Source of the DNA: Pseudomonas sp. PA27(2017)
GTDB taxonomy: Bacteria; Pseudomonadota; Gammaproteobacteria; Pseudomonadales; Pseudomonadaceae
DNA length: 64,000 nucleotides
Reading direction: 5' to 3'
Assembly (NCBI RefSeq): GCF_001945445.1
Contig: NZ_MSXW01000006.1
Span: 54,365-118,364 of the forward strand
A program made the translations under genes and the position numbers. Below, one piece after another: positions 44,572 to 54,308 of this stretch; position 1 is the first letter of the stretch, and the number at the start of each line of letters is the position of its first letter. The notes beneath the pieces are model-generated. The model saw only the letters and a program-made list of their open reading frames with translations. It did not search any database and was not told the origin of the DNA.

Positions 44572-44585
44572 CTGACCCAGATCAG
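44572..44585 (-). promoter_or_regulatory. Anr/FNR box of ccoG
   Basis: On the minus strand the site reads CTGAT-CTGG-GTCAG, a symmetric variant of the consensus. The centre is 44578.5; the -10-like TAGCAT at 44549-44544 predicts a start at about 44537, exactly 41.5 bases away. The site lies just after the ccoP1 stop. Confidence 0.65.
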
Positions 44586-44590
44586 TGCAC

Positions 44591-45538
44591 TCAATCTTTC
44601 TTCCGGTTTTGCGCTTCTGCCGGTGCCTTTTCGCGCTGCGACAGGCTGTACACGTAGGCGGCCAACAGGTGCACCTTGTCGTTGCCGAGAAATTCCGCCT
44701 GCGCCGGCATCTTGCCGCTGCGCCCATAGCGAATGGTCTGCTGCACCTGGGCGAAGCTCGAACCGTACAGCCACACCTTGTCCGTCAGATTCGGTGCGCC
44801 GAGCACCTGCAGGCCCTTGCCGTCGGGGCCGTGGCACATGGCGCAATTGGTGGCGAACAGCTGTTTGCCCGCGTCCAGGTCGACGGCGACGTGCGCCGGG
44901 TTTTCCAGGTTCGAGAGGCTGCGCACGTAGCCGGTCACGTCGCGCACGCCGTCGCCGCCGAGAATGGCCTGCCAGGCCGGCATCACGCCCTGGCGGCCGT
45001 GCATGATGGAGGCCTTGATGGTTTCCGGGTCGCCGCCGTATAGCCAGTCGTCATCGGTCAGATTAGGAAAACCGAAGGCGCCCTTGGCGTCGGCGCCGTG
45101 GCATACGGCGCAGTTGTTGGCGAACAACCGGCCACCGATTTTCAGCGCCTGCTCGTCCCTGGCCAGTTCGGTGATGGGGGTGGCCGCGTACCCGGCGAAC
45201 AGCGGGCCGTAGCGTGCGTCGGCGGCGGCCATCTCGCGTTGCCACTGGGCGACCTGGGTCCAGCCCTCGTCATAGCCGGGCAGCAGGCCCTTGAAGTTGC
45301 CCAGCCCGGGGTAGAGCAGCAGGTAGCCGACGGCGAATGCCAGGGTGCCGAGAAACAGCAAGAACCACCAGCGCGGCAGCGGGTTGTCGTATTCCTCGAT
45401 GCCGTCGAAGCTGTGCCCCGTGGTCCGCTCGCTGTCGCCCGGGCGCTGGCCCTTGCGGGTGGCGATGAGCAGCCAGCCCAGGCCCAGCAACGTGCCGAGG
45501 GTGGCCAGCGCGATGAACAGGCTCCAGAAGGTGCTCAA
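44591..45538 (-). CDS. ccoP1: cbb3 oxidase diheme subunit CcoP (copy 1)
   Basis: This 315-residue membrane-bound diheme cytochrome c subunit has an N-terminal helix, the conserved [17 protein letters not shown], a second helix and two CxxCH heme sites (CAVCH and CAMCH), with axial Met in GVMPAW and GKMPAQ. It accepts electrons and passes them to CcoO and CcoN. It overlaps ccoQ1 by 4 bases. Confidence 0.96.
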   Translation of the reverse strand: MSTFWSLFIALATLGTLLGLGWLLIATRKGQRPGDSERTTGHSFDGIEEYDNPLPRWWFLLFLGTLAFAVGYLLLYPGLGNFKGLLPGYDEGWTQVAQWQREMAAADARYGPLFAGYAATPITELARDEQALKIGGRLFANNCAVCHGADAKGAFGFPNLTDDDWLYGGDPETIKASIMHGRQGVMPAWQAILGGDGVRDVTGYVRSLSNLENPAHVAVDLDAGKQLFATNCAMCHGPDGKGLQVLGAPNLTDKVWLYGSSFAQVQQTIRYGRSGKMPAQAEFLGNDKVHLLAAYVYSLSQREKAPAEAQNRKKD

Positions 45539-45738
45539 GGTTTGTCGTCCTCGGCCTTGTGGTCCTGCTGGCTGGCGCTCGGTGGCTGCTCGTCGGCGAA
45601 GGGCAGGTTGGCTGCTTCGTCGAAGCTGGACTTGCGCTTGCTGCTGTAGGCCCAGAGCACCACGGCGACGAAGGCGATGAACACCACGGCGGTGCCGATG
45701 CCGCGGATGGTGCCGATGTCGGTCAGGAAGGCTGGCAT
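45535..45738 (-). CDS. ccoQ1: cbb3 oxidase small subunit CcoQ (copy 1)
   Basis: This is a 67-residue single-span protein, with the helix in [22 protein letters not shown] and then the CcoQ tail [13 protein letters not shown]. It stabilises the oxidase complex. Confidence 0.94.
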   Translation of the reverse strand: MPAFLTDIGTIRGIGTAVVFIAFVAVVLWAYSSKRKSSFDEAANLPFADEQPPSASQQDHKAEDDKP

Positions 45739-45742
45739 GGCG

Positions 45743-46351
45743 TCACCGCTTGCTCTGGATCGAGGTGCCGAGCACCTGCAGGTAGGCGATCAGTGCGTCC
45801 AGCTCGCTCTTGCCGGCCACCGCCTCGCGGGCCTTGGCGATGTCGTCGTCGCTGTAGGGAATGCCGAAGCCCTGCATAACCTTGAGCTTTTCGGCACTGA
45901 GGCCGCCATCGAGCGTGCGCTCGGCCAGCCAGGGATAGGCGGGCATCTTCGACTCCGGCACCAGGTCGCGCGGGTTGATCAGGTGGGCGCGGTGCCACTC
46001 GTCCGAGTAGCGCCCGCCGATCCGCGCCAGGTCCGGGCCGGTGCGTTTGGAGCCCCACAGGAAGGGGTGATCCCAGACGCTTTCGCCAGCCACCGAATAA
46101 TGGCCGTAGCGCTCGGTTTCGGCGCGGAACGGGCGGATCATCTGCGAATGGCAACCCACGCAGCCTTCGCGGATATAGATGTCGCGGCCCTCGAGCTGCA
46201 GCGCGGTGTAGGGCCGCATGCCGGCCACCGGCTCGTTGACCACGTCCTGGAAGAACAGCGGGACGATCTGGGTGAGGCCGCCGATGCTCACGGCAATCAC
46301 CATCAGCAGGGTCATCAGGCCGAGGTTCTTTTCGATCAGGTCGTGCTTCAT
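45743..46351 (-). CDS. ccoO1: cbb3 oxidase monoheme subunit CcoO (copy 1)
   Basis: This 202-residue membrane-anchored cytochrome c has an N-terminal helix ([23 protein letters not shown]), the CVGCH heme site in [23 protein letters not shown], and [22 protein letters not shown]. The start overlaps the ccoN1 stop in ATGA. Confidence 0.96.
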   Translation of the reverse strand: MKHDLIEKNLGLMTLLMVIAVSIGGLTQIVPLFFQDVVNEPVAGMRPYTALQLEGRDIYIREGCVGCHSQMIRPFRAETERYGHYSVAGESVWDHPFLWGSKRTGPDLARIGGRYSDEWHRAHLINPRDLVPESKMPAYPWLAERTLDGGLSAEKLKVMQGFGIPYSDDDIAKAREAVAGKSELDALIAYLQVLGTSIQSKR

Positions 46352-47802
46352 CGGCCGGCCTCCCCGTTTTGCGCCAGGGGAATCCGCGCGCCGGCATCGT
46401 AGTCGGCCGGTTGGGCGCCGCGAATGGTGCGCCAGGTATTCCAGGCCATCAGCAGCATGCCGCTGAAGAAGATCGCGCCGCCGATCATGCGCACCACGTA
46501 GCCCCAGTGGCTGGCCGTCACCGACTCGATGAACGAGTAGGTGAGCGTGCCGTCGTCGTGCACCGCCTTCCACATCAGGCCCTGGGTAAGGCCGTTGACC
46601 CACATGGGCACGATGTACAGCACGGTGCCGATGGTCGCCAGCCAGAAGTGCAGGTGGATCGCCGCCAGGCTGTGCATTTGCTCGCGGCCGAACACCCGGG
46701 GAATCAGGTGATACAGCGAGCCGATGGTGATCATCGCCACCCAGCCGAGGGCGCCGGCGTGCACGTGGCCGATGGTCCAGTCGGTGTAGTGCGACAGCGC
46801 GTTGACCGTCTTGATGGCCATCATCGGCCCCTCGAAGGTGGACATGCCGTAGAACGCCAGCGAGACGACCAGAAAGCGCAGGATCGGGTCGGTACGCAAC
46901 TTATGCCAGGCGCCGGAGAGGGTCATCATGCCGTTGATCATGCCGCCCCAACTCGGTGCCAAAAGGATGATCGACATCACCATGCCCAGGCTCTGGGCCC
47001 AGTCCGGCAGGGCGGTGTAATGCAGGTGGTGCGGGCCGGCCCAGATGTACAGGGTGATCAGCGCCCAGAAGTGCACGATGGAAAGGCGGTATGAGTAGAT
47101 CGGCCGGTTGGCCTGCTTGGGCACGAAGTAATACATCATCCCGAGAAAGCCGGTGGTCAGGAAGAAGCCCACCGCGTTGTGGCCGTACCACCACTGGATC
47201 ATCGCATCCGTGGCGCCGGCATACACCGAGTAGGACTTGAACAGGCTGACCGGCACGGCTGCGCTGTTGACCAGGTGCAGCATGCCGGTGACCAGGATGA
47301 AGGCGCCGAAGAACCAGTTGGCCACGTAGATATGCCGGGTGCGGCGCTTGAACAGGGTGCCGAAGAACACGCCGATATAGGCGAACCAGACGATGCCCAG
47401 GAGAATGTCGATCGGCCATTCCAGCTCGGCGTATTCCTTGCTGCTGGTGTAGCCCATTGGCAGGCTGATCACCGCCGCGACGATCACCGCCTGCCAGCCC
47501 CAGAAGGTGAAGGCCGCCAGGCGGTCGGACGCCAGCCGCACCTGGCAGGTGCGCTGCACCACGTAATAGCTGGTGGCGAACAGCGCGCAGCCGCCGAAGG
47601 CGAAGATCACCGCATTGGTGTGCAGCGGGCGCAGGCGGCCGAAGCTGGTCCAGGGCAGGTCGAAATTCAGTTGCGGCCACACCAACTGCGCGGCGATGAA
47701 CACCCCGAGCGCCATGCCGACCACGCCCCAGACCACGGTCATCACCGCGAACTGGCGCACCACCTTGTAGTTGTAGGCAGCCGGACTGCTTGCTGGGCTC
47801 AT
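46348..47802 (-). CDS. ccoN1: cbb3 oxidase catalytic subunit CcoN (copy 1)
   Basis: This 484-residue heme-copper oxidase subunit I reduces oxygen at the heme b3-CuB site. The His ligands lie in [30 protein letters not shown] and [15 protein letters not shown] chose the ATG at 47802 because it aligns with the copy-2 protein; the frame runs further upstream. No Anr box was seen upstream, which agrees with the largely constitutive copy 1 of P. aeruginosa. It starts the NOQP-1 operon. Confidence 0.96.
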   Translation of the reverse strand: MSPASSPAAYNYKVVRQFAVMTVVWGVVGMALGVFIAAQLVWPQLNFDLPWTSFGRLRPLHTNAVIFAFGGCALFATSYYVVQRTCQVRLASDRLAAFTFWGWQAVIVAAVISLPMGYTSSKEYAELEWPIDILLGIVWFAYIGVFFGTLFKRRTRHIYVANWFFGAFILVTGMLHLVNSAAVPVSLFKSYSVYAGATDAMIQWWYGHNAVGFFLTTGFLGMMYYFVPKQANRPIYSYRLSIVHFWALITLYIWAGPHHLHYTALPDWAQSLGMVMSIILLAPSWGGMINGMMTLSGAWHKLRTDPILRFLVVSLAFYGMSTFEGPMMAIKTVNALSHYTDWTIGHVHAGALGWVAMITIGSLYHLIPRVFGREQMHSLAAIHLHFWLATIGTVLYIVPMWVNGLTQGLMWKAVHDDGTLTYSFIESVTASHWGYVVRMIGGAIFFSGMLLMAWNTWRTIRGAQPADYDAGARIPLAQNGEAGR

Positions 47803-48097
47803 GCTGGGTTCCACGCTGGGCTGGGTGCTGCCGCGGGGCGACAGGCATTTCAGGCGGCGCGAGTATCCCTGACCGGCACGGGTGGTGCAATGCGTGGAAA
47901 TGTAGTGCAAGGGTTCCGCCAGCTATGGCAGACGCGGTTCTGGCGGTATTTGGGCGAGCGGGAGAATTGATTATGGGGCCCCTGGGTATCGCTGCGCTCA
48001 ACGCCAGGCTACGGGTAATGATGGGATTTCGTGATCTGCTCCGTAGCCTAGGTATCGCTTCGCTCAACGCCAGGCTACGGCGCGGTAGGTGGCGGGG
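47803..48097. promoter_or_regulatory. Gap between ccoP2 and ccoN1 with ccoN1 promoter
   Basis: This 295-base region separates the tandem oxidase operons. It must hold the ccoN1 promoter and contains two repeat copies (next entry). I found no Anr-type box in it and no gene. Confidence 0.45.
47985..48080. repeat. Two copies of a 30-bp CAACGCCAGGCTACGG repeat
   Basis: Copies at 47985-48014 and 48051-48080 differ at one base (TCGCTGCGCTC versus TCGCTTCGCTC). CCGTAGCCTAGG at 48041-48052 inverts the end of the second copy, giving a hairpin that may terminate or protect the ccoNOQP-2 transcript. Confidence 0.7.
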
Positions 48098-49027
48098 TTA
48101 TTTGGCCGCTTCTTTGCTGCGGCTCAGGCTCAGTACATAAGCCGCCAGCAGGTGCACCTTGTCGTTGCCCAGGTAGTGCTCCTGCGCGGGCATCTGGCCG
48201 TTGCGGCCGTAGCGGATGGTTTGCTGCAGTTGCGCCAGGCTCGAGCCGTAGATCCAGCCGCCGGGGTGGGTCAGGTCCGGCGCGCCCAGGACCGCCATAC
48301 CGGTGCCTGCCGGGCCGTGGCAGGCCACGCAGGTGGTAGAGAACAGCTGCTTGCCCTGTTCCAGGTCGATGTTGCTGCCATCGGCCAGCGGCAGGCCAGC
48401 CAATTCGTGGCGCACGTAGCCGGCGACGTTGCGCACGCCGTCATCACCGAGCACCTGGCCCCAGGCCGGCATCACGCCGATGCGCCCGTTGAGGATGGTG
48501 GTCTTGATGGTTTCGGCGTCGCCGCCCCAGCGCCAGTTTTCGTCGGTCAGGTTGGGAAAACCCACCGCGCCCTTGGCGTCCGAGCCGTGGCAGATCGAGC
48601 AGTAGGTGGCGAACAGCCGGCCGCCCATCTTCAGCGCCTGCTCGTCCTGGGCCACCTGTTCCAGCGGCATGGCCGAGTACTTGGCGAAGATCGGCCCGTA
48701 CTGGGCGTCGGCCTTGGCCACTTCGCGCTCCCACTGGGCGACCTGGGTCCAGCCGTCTTCATAACCCGGCAGCAGACCCTTGAAGTTGCCCAGGCCTGGA
48801 TACAGGGCCAGGTAACCCACGGCGAAGATCAGCGTGCCGAGGAACAGCATGAACCACCAGCGTGGCAGCGGGTTGTCGTATTCCTCGATGCCGTCGAAGG
48901 AATGGCCCATGGTCTGGTCGGTGGTGTTCTTGCGTTCCCCTTTGCGTGTGGCGAACAGCAGCCAGAACAACGCGACCAGGCTGCCGAGGGTCAGCAGCGT
49001 GATGTACCAGCTCCAGAAAGTGCTCAT
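48098..49027 (-). CDS. ccoP2: cbb3 oxidase diheme subunit CcoP (copy 2)
   Basis: This 309-residue paralog of CcoP1 has the same plan: helix, [17 protein letters not shown], helix, and two heme c sites (CSICH and CVACH). It overlaps ccoQ2 by 4 bases and ends the Anr-controlled NOQP-2 operon. Confidence 0.96.
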   Translation of the reverse strand: MSTFWSWYITLLTLGSLVALFWLLFATRKGERKNTTDQTMGHSFDGIEEYDNPLPRWWFMLFLGTLIFAVGYLALYPGLGNFKGLLPGYEDGWTQVAQWEREVAKADAQYGPIFAKYSAMPLEQVAQDEQALKMGGRLFATYCSICHGSDAKGAVGFPNLTDENWRWGGDAETIKTTILNGRIGVMPAWGQVLGDDGVRNVAGYVRHELAGLPLADGSNIDLEQGKQLFSTTCVACHGPAGTGMAVLGAPDLTHPGGWIYGSSLAQLQQTIRYGRNGQMPAQEHYLGNDKVHLLAAYVLSLSRSKEAAK

Positions 49028-49209
49028 GGGGTGTCTTTCCTTACTGCTGCTTTGTTGGGTTCATCGGCGAAGGGCAGGTTCGCCGCATCCTCGAAGGCCT
49101 TGGCGCGCTTGCCGCTGTAGGCCCACAGCGTCACGCAGGTGAAGGCGATCAGTACCAGGGCGGTACCGATGCCGCGCACCATGCCGATGTCGATCAGGTC
49201 GGTAAGCAT
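49024..49209 (-). CDS. ccoQ2: cbb3 oxidase small subunit CcoQ (copy 2)
   Basis: This 61-residue single-span protein has its helix in [21 protein letters not shown] and ends with the CcoQ-type [14 protein letters not shown] tail. It begins [13 protein letters not shown], shorter than copy 1. Confidence 0.93.
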   Translation of the reverse strand: MLTDLIDIGMVRGIGTALVLIAFTCVTLWAYSGKRAKAFEDAANLPFADEPNKAAVRKDTP

Positions 49210-49213
49210 GGGA

Positions 49214-49822
49214 TCACCTCTTGTTCTTCAGCGCAGTGCCGAGCACTTGCAGGTAGGCGACCAGGGCGTCCATCTCGGTCTTGCCCTTTACCGCGGCGCT
49301 GGCGCCGGCGATGTCGTCATCCGTGTAGGGCACGCCGAGAAATCGCATGGCCTTGAGCTTGGCGGGGGTGTCCTTGCCGTCGAGCACGTTCTCGACCAGC
49401 CAGGGGTAGGACGGCATCTTCGATTCCGGCACCACGTTGCGCGGGTTGTAGAGGTGCGCGCGGTGCCACTCGTCCGAGTAGCGGCCGCCGACCCGGGCCA
49501 GGTCCGGCCCGGTGCGCTTGGAGCCCCACAGGAAGGGGTGATCCCAGACGCTTTCGCCGGCTACCGAGTAGTGGCCGTAGCGCTCGGTCTCGGCGCGGAA
49601 CGGGCGGATCATCTGCGAGTGGCAACCCACGCAGCCTTCCTTGATGTACACGTCGCGGCCTTCGAGTTGCAGGGCGGTGTAGGGTTTCATACCGGCGACC
49701 GGCTCGTTGACCACGTCCTGGAAGAACAGCGGGACGATCTGCGTCAGCCCGCCGATGCTGACGGCGAACACCATCAGCAGGGCCATCAGGCCGACGTTCT
49801 TTTCGACGATTTCGTGTTTCAT
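49214..49822 (-). CDS. ccoO2: cbb3 oxidase monoheme subunit CcoO (copy 2)
   Basis: This 202-residue cytochrome c subunit is nearly identical to copy 1 through the [20 protein letters not shown] region and diverges in the last 50 residues. Its ATG shares one base with the ccoN2 stop (TGATG). Confidence 0.96.
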   Translation of the reverse strand: MKHEIVEKNVGLMALLMVFAVSIGGLTQIVPLFFQDVVNEPVAGMKPYTALQLEGRDVYIKEGCVGCHSQMIRPFRAETERYGHYSVAGESVWDHPFLWGSKRTGPDLARVGGRYSDEWHRAHLYNPRNVVPESKMPSYPWLVENVLDGKDTPAKLKAMRFLGVPYTDDDIAGASAAVKGKTEMDALVAYLQVLGTALKNKR

Positions 49823-51261
49823 CAGTGGGCTCCCTCAACCGAATAAAGCGCAGCGGCTTCGAGTTCTTCCGGCTTGCTGGCACGCACGGTCTGCCAGGTG
49901 TTCCAGGCCATCAGCAACATGCCGGTGAAGAAGATCGCGCCGCCGATCACCCGCACCACGAAGCCGGGGTGGCTGGCTTCCAGCGCCTCGACGAAGGAGT
50001 AGGTGAGCGTGCCGTCGCTGTTCACCGCGCGCCACATCAGGCCCTGGGCGATGCCGTTGACCCACATCGAGGCGATGTACAGCACGGTGCCGATGGTGGC
50101 GAGCCAGAAGTGCGCGTTGATCAGGCCGATGCTGTGCATCTGCTCGCGGCCGAACACTTTGGGAATCAGGTGATACAGCGAGCCGATCGACACCATGGCA
50201 ACCCAGCCCAAGGCGCCGGCGTGCACGTGGCCGATGGTCCAGTCGGTGTAGTGGGAGAGGGCGTTGACGGTCTTGATGGCCATCATCGGGCCTTCGAAGG
50301 TCGACATGCCGTAGAACGCCAGGGAGACGACCAAAAAGCGCAGGATCGGGTCGGTGCGCAACTTATGCCAGGCGCCCGACAGGGTCATCATGCCGTTGAT
50401 CATGCCGCCCCAGCTCGGTGCCAGTAGCACCAGGGACATGACCATGCCCAGGCTCTGGGCCCAGTCCGGCAGCGCGGTGTAGTGCAAGTGGTGCGGGCCG
50501 GCCCATATGTACAGGGTGATCAGCGCCCAGAAGTGCACGATCGACAGGCGATAGGAATACACCGGACGCCCGGCCTGCTTGGGCACGAAGTAGTACATCA
50601 TCCCCAGGAAGCCCGCGGTCAGGAAGAAACCCACCGCGTTGTGGCCGTACCACCACTGGATCATCGCGTCGGTGGCGCCGGCGTACAGCGAGTAGGACTT
50701 GGTCAGGGTGACCGGCACTTCCAGGTTGTTGACCACGTGCAGCAGCGCCACGGTGAGGATGAACCCGCCGAAGAACCAGTTGCCCACATAGATGTGGCTG
50801 ACGTTGCGCTTGATGATGGTGCCGAAAAACACGATCGCGTAGCTGACCCAGACGATGGTGATCAGAATGTCGATCGGCCATTCCAGCTCGGCGTATTCCT
50901 TGGAACTGGTGTAGCCCAGCGGCAGGGTGACGGCCGCCAGCAGGATCACCAGTTGCCAGCCCCAGAACGTGAAGGCCGCCAGCTTCGGTGCGAACAGCGT
51001 GGCCTGGGAGGTGCGCTGTACGGCATAGTAACTGGTGGCGAACAGGGCGCAGCCGCCGAAGGCGAAGATCACCGCGTTGGTGTGCAGGGGCCGCAGGCGA
51101 CCGAAACTGGTCCACGGCAGGTCGAAATTGAGCCATGGCCAGGCGAGCTGCGCTGCGATAAGCACGCCGAGCCCCATCCCGACTATGCCCCACACCACCG
51201 TCATGATGGCGAATTGGCGAACCACCTTGTAGTTATAGGCGGAACTGGTTGTTGTGTTCAT
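49822..51261 (-). CDS. ccoN2: cbb3 oxidase catalytic subunit CcoN (copy 2)
   Basis: This 479-residue catalytic subunit begins [20 protein letters not shown] and carries the same His ligand blocks as copy 1. The longer upstream frame is antisense to the hydrolase gene and is not used. An Anr box upstream predicts low-oxygen induction, as known for the second cbb3 operon of P. aeruginosa. The roughly 90-base leader contains a GCAGAT-C-ATCTGC palindrome (51288-51300). Confidence 0.96.
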   Translation of the reverse strand: MNTTTSSAYNYKVVRQFAIMTVVWGIVGMGLGVLIAAQLAWPWLNFDLPWTSFGRLRPLHTNAVIFAFGGCALFATSYYAVQRTSQATLFAPKLAAFTFWGWQLVILLAAVTLPLGYTSSKEYAELEWPIDILITIVWVSYAIVFFGTIIKRNVSHIYVGNWFFGGFILTVALLHVVNNLEVPVTLTKSYSLYAGATDAMIQWWYGHNAVGFFLTAGFLGMMYYFVPKQAGRPVYSYRLSIVHFWALITLYIWAGPHHLHYTALPDWAQSLGMVMSLVLLAPSWGGMINGMMTLSGAWHKLRTDPILRFLVVSLAFYGMSTFEGPMMAIKTVNALSHYTDWTIGHVHAGALGWVAMVSIGSLYHLIPKVFGREQMHSIGLINAHFWLATIGTVLYIASMWVNGIAQGLMWRAVNSDGTLTYSFVEALEASHPGFVVRVIGGAIFFTGMLLMAWNTWQTVRASKPEELEAAALYSVEGAH

Positions 51262-51345
51262 GTCTGGGTTTCCATCCACGGTTATGGGCAGATCATCTGC
51301 AGCCCCCGCGCACGGACAAATCCGTACACGAAAAAGGGCTTTTTT

Positions 51346-52056
51346 ATGAGCGAGGCAAGCATGCGAGAAGGGCAGCGAAGCGGTATTGACGCCGGTCAAC
51401 AGGCACAAGAAAGCCCAGCGCCAGCGCTGCTCTGGGATCGGCCGACGGGCGCCAGCCAGGCCACCCTGATCCTTGCCCACGGCGCCGGCGCGCCGATGGA
51501 CAGCGACTTCATGAACCTGATGGCAGGCAAGCTCGCCGCCCGCGGGCTGACGGTGGTGCGCTTCGAGTTCGACTACATGGCCGCGCGCCGACAGGACGGC
51601 AAGAAACGCCCACCCAACCCCCAGGCGAAACTGCTCGACTGCTGGCGAGCCGCTCACGCCGCCGTGCGACACCAGGTCACGGGGCCGTTGGCCATCGGCG
51701 GCAAATCCATGGGCGGGCGCATGGCCAGTCTGCTGGCCGACGAACTGGATGCTGACGGTCTGGTTTGCCTGGGCTACCCCTTCCACGCCATCGGCAAGGC
51801 CGACAAACCGCGCACCGCGCACCTGGCCGACCTGAAAACGCCGACCCTCATCGTGCAGGGCGAACGCGACGCCATGGGCGACCGCCACACCGTGGCCGGT
51901 TACCAACTCTCGGCGGCAATCGAACTGTGCTGGCTGGCGGCGGGCGACCACGACCTCAAACCGCTGAAGGTGTCCGGCTACAGCCACGAGCAGCATCTGG
52001 ATTCGGCGGCGGATGCGGTCGTGGCGTTTCTTAAAATCTGTTCACGGTCTTCATGA
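51346..52056 (+). CDS. Alpha/beta-fold hydrolase of the KANL3/Tex30-like family
   Basis: This 236-residue cytosolic alpha/beta hydrolase has [15 protein letters not shown] near the N-terminus, VVRFEFDYM, and the nucleophile elbow [11 protein letters not shown] with the probable catalytic Ser in GKSMGG. The acid/His part includes QGERDAMG and AAGDHDLKP. The start is uncertain: ATG at 51346 (AGGG 7 bases upstream) or 51361. The first codons overlap the ccoN2 promoter, including its Anr box. The substrate is unknown. Confidence 0.8.
   Translation: MSEASMREGQRSGIDAGQQAQESPAPALLWDRPTGASQATLILAHGAGAPMDSDFMNLMAGKLAARGLTVVRFEFDYMAARRQDGKKRPPNPQAKLLDCWRAAHAAVRHQVTGPLAIGGKSMGGRMASLLADELDADGLVCLGYPFHAIGKADKPRTAHLADLKTPTLIVQGERDAMGDRHTVAGYQLSAAIELCWLAAGDHDLKPLKVSGYSHEQHLDSAADAVVAFLKICSRSS
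51386..51399 (-). promoter_or_regulatory. Anr/FNR box of ccoN2, inside the divergent hydrolase ORF
   Basis: TTGAC-GCCG-GTCAA is a perfectly symmetric dyad close to the Anr consensus. The centre is 51392.5; a class II promoter would start at about 51351, and CATGCT at 51363-51358 then falls exactly at the -10 position. This gives ccoN2 a leader of about 90 bases. Confidence 0.7.
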
Positions 52057-52327
52057 GCATGAAGCGGCAACTGCGAGGCTGAAGTGGTCGACACTGATCC
52101 AGTGTAGGAGCGGGCCATAGGGTTCAGTTTGTAGGGTGGACGACGCCTCACCTACGCGGCCCGACCCGTCCACCGTTCTGCAATCGCAACGGTGGATGAA
52201 AAAAGCGCCATCCACCCTACGAGGCTGCGTGAATACACCGAGGCGCGTTGAAACCTCGTCTGCGTCGCAGTCCTGGCGCGCTGCACGGGTTAACATGGAC
52301 GGCTGTCAGGGTTACCGGAAGGCAGCA
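52057..52327. other. Intergenic region with repeats
   Basis: This region carries a TGTAGGAGCGGGCC half-REP (52103-52116) and the 90-bp GTAGGGTGGA repeat (separate entry). No gene is seen. Confidence 0.5.
52131..52220. repeat. GTAGGGTGGA palindromic repeat, copy 2
   Basis: GTAGGGTGGACGACGCC on the left mirrors GCGCCATCCACCCTAC on the right, with GTCCACCGTT / AACGGTGGAT inside. It is the longest of the copies. Confidence 0.75.
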
Positions 52328-52708
52328 ATGGATTATCGCGACGTATTGGCGGTGCAGCGGAGTGCCAAGCGTTTCAAGCGTCTGGCGCTGTGGGCGTTTG
52401 TGCCGCTGTGCCTCGTTCTGCTGCTGGGCAAGGGCAAGTGGTACCTGGCCGGTGCGCCGGGCAACCCAGCCTCCGTCGACATGATGAAAGACTATGTGCG
52501 TGGCGCCGGTGCCGACCCGGATACCTTGATCATCAGCGACCAGCGCGGTACCTGCGGCACCTTCAGCTACATAGCTCGAGATGGCAAACGCACGGCGCCA
52601 CTGGGCTTCGTCGCTGTTCCAGGCAAAGGTGTGTCGCTGAGCCTGTTCAGCGCCGAATGGGACAAGAGCCCTTGCGCAGGGCCTCGGTCATATACGTTGC
52701 ATCGCTGA
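52328..52708 (+). CDS. Hypothetical single-span membrane protein
   Basis: This 126-residue protein has one helix near the N-terminus (LALWAFVPLCLVLLLG, about residues 19-34). The outer domain contains two Cys (DQRGTCGTFSYIARDG and KSPCAGPRSYTLHR) that may form a disulfide. GGAAGG precedes the ATG at 52328. I do not recognise the family. Confidence 0.6.
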   Translation: MDYRDVLAVQRSAKRFKRLALWAFVPLCLVLLLGKGKWYLAGAPGNPASVDMMKDYVRGAGADPDTLIISDQRGTCGTFSYIARDGKRTAPLGFVAVPGKGVSLSLFSAEWDKSPCAGPRSYTLHR

Positions 52709-52736
52709 AGCTTGTCGGCAAGCTGGGTGCCTGTTG

Positions 52737-53042
52737 TCACTGCGACAACCGTTGACCACACTGCAGGCAGTGCGCCGTTGCAGGATCGCAGTGTTCACCT
52801 GTGCGGTGGTCAAACTTGTAATGAGGCGACTGACCGCAATTCGAGCAGGCGTAGCGCGACAGCTTCCGATGCTGGTGATGAAGGCCCAGCAACCCCGCGG
52901 CAATTGCCACTGCCAGGGCAATCACCAGCGCATCATGGATCCCGAAGATCGCCAGCACGAACAGAGCGATCACCAGTACGGTGAGCAGCGACTCCAGAAA
53001 GTCCACATGGCTGCGCAGGCGGTTGTAAGCGTCCGGGTTCAT
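52737..53042 (-). CDS. Hypothetical membrane protein with C-terminal zinc-ribbon-like Cys pairs
   Basis: This 101-residue protein has two closely spaced hydrophobic stretches (about residues 18-36 and 38-54). A cytosolic tail then carries CSNCGQSPHYKFDH and HCLQCGQRL, two CxxC pairs that probably bind zinc. The function is unknown. Confidence 0.65.
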   Translation of the reverse strand: MNPDAYNRLRSHVDFLESLLTVLVIALFVLAIFGIHDALVIALAVAIAAGLLGLHHQHRKLSRYACSNCGQSPHYKFDHRTGEHCDPATAHCLQCGQRLSQ

Positions 53043-53133
53043 GGCACGGCATCCTTGTTATTGGGTAGCCGTTGCCAGTTTGGCTTCAGTTACACCGTCT
53101 GTGCCTTATGGAAAACAAATGAAGCAGTTTGCG

Positions 53134-53295
53134 TTACTCGGTGGCGCTGCTCGGGCTTTCGGCAGCCTCGGCTTCCAGCTTCGCCCGGTCGGCCTTACTG
53201 ATGTATTTGGGCTTGTTGCTCTTGGGTGCCAGCTTGGCATTGGCCTTCTTGGCGTGGGCCTCCAGCAACTGCTTGATCTTCTTGCGGCGATTCAT
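53134..53295 (-). CDS. DUF2986-like small basic protein
   Basis: This 53-residue Lys/Ala-rich protein begins MNRRKKIKQLLEAHAKKANA and continues KLAPKSNKPKYISKADRAKL. The pattern matches the DUF2986 family of short gammaproteobacterial proteins of unknown role. The start follows a purine-rich CAGGTACCCAG segment. Confidence 0.75.
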   Translation of the reverse strand: MNRRKKIKQLLEAHAKKANAKLAPKSNKPKYISKADRAKLEAEAAESPSSATE

Positions 53296-53324
53296 CTGGG
53301 TACCTGTGGTAAGTGTCGAGCGCT

Positions 53325-53753
53325 TCAGCCTGCGGTTTTCTTCAGGGCCATGCCCTGGCTTGCCGGTGTCGTCAGCGCAAAGCCGAACTGCTGGTACAGG
53401 CGGTACGCTTCGCCGTCGGCGATCAAACTGACGTAGCCTGACTCCGGGACCTCGCGGGCGATAAAGTCGCTGATCGCCGCCATGATCATTTTCCCCAGGC
53501 CGCGGCCTTGATGCTCCGGCAGCACGGCGATATCCACCACCTGATAGAACGCGCCGCCATCGCCGATCACCCGGCCCATCCCCACCGGCTCGCCGGCGCA
53601 GAGCACCTGCACGGCGAATAGACTATTGGGCAGGCCGCGGCTCGCCGCCTCAACGGTCTTGCCGCTCAGCCCGGCTGCCGTGCGCAGATGGCGATAGGTT
53701 TCCACCGACGGAGTGGCGTGCACGATGGAGTAGGTGGGGGCGTTTTCGGTCAT
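53325..53753 (-). CDS. GNAT-family N-acetyltransferase
   Basis: This 142-residue GNAT protein has strand 4 and the acetyl-CoA loop in VVDIAVLPEHQGRGLGKMIM, the Q-x-x-G-x-G/A signature. The C-terminal YRLYQQFGFALT is also typical. The acceptor is unknown. Confidence 0.85.
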   Translation of the reverse strand: MTENAPTYSIVHATPSVETYRHLRTAAGLSGKTVEAASRGLPNSLFAVQVLCAGEPVGMGRVIGDGGAFYQVVDIAVLPEHQGRGLGKMIMAAISDFIAREVPESGYVSLIADGEAYRLYQQFGFALTTPASQGMALKKTAG

Positions 53754-53780
53754 GGGGAACTCCTGTAATCACTGCACTGC

Positions 53781-54308
53781 TTAGGCTGGCGCGTGCCAGC
53801 TCATTAACAGAGTCTGGCTGCCGTCTTCTTCGGGTAGCGTGTCGGTAAGCGTCATGCCGGCCTTGCCCAGCACCCGCCGGGAGGCGGCGTTGTCTGGCGC
53901 AACGGTGGCGATAATCTGCGTCAGGCCCAGCTTTTGAGCTGCGTAGGGTAGCAGGGCGCATACCACTTCGCTGGCATGGCCATGGCCCCAGTACTCGCGG
54001 GCGAAGGCGTACTTGATCTCGGGTTTGTCCTGATCGTCCGGGTGCACCAGCCCGCAAAAGCCGATCACCGCGCCGCCGTCGCGCAGAGTCACGGCGTACA
54101 TGCCGTAGCCGCGCTGCCGGTAGTTGTTCGCTGTTACCTCCAGCCAATTGGCCGCTTGTTGCGGCGTCAGCGCCACGCCATCACCGACCCAGCGCATGGC
54201 CTCGGCATCGCCGTAGACCCGCAGCAGCGGTTCCAGGTCATCCGGCACCCAGCGCCGCACCAGCAGGCGCTCGGTCATCAGCACGCGTTCGCCATCGAGT
54301 TCCTTCAC
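53781..54308 (-). CDS. GNAT-family N-acetyltransferase (RimJ/RimL-like)
   Basis: This 175-residue protein contains TERLLVRRWVPDDLEPLLRVYGD at the N-terminus, IKYAFAREYWGHGHASEV as the acetyl-CoA-binding loop and VAPDNAASRRVLGKAGM. This is the pattern of the RimJ/RimL-like acetyltransferase_3 family. I prefer the GTG at 54308 because it overlaps the upstream stop (GTGA), suggesting coupling; ATG at 54278 is the alternative. Confidence 0.82.
   Translation of the reverse strand: MKELDGERVLMTERLLVRRWVPDDLEPLLRVYGDAEAMRWVGDGVALTPQQAANWLEVTANNYRQRGYGMYAVTLRDGGAVIGFCGLVHPDDQDKPEIKYAFAREYWGHGHASEVVCALLPYAAQKLGLTQIIATVAPDNAASRRVLGKAGMTLTDTLPEEDGSQTLLMSWHAPA

Noticed and set aside
50482..51345. Long plus-strand extension of the hydrolase frame opposite ccoN2
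   Set aside because: It is antisense to ccoN2, which is certain; the hydrolase family N-terminus begins after 51346.
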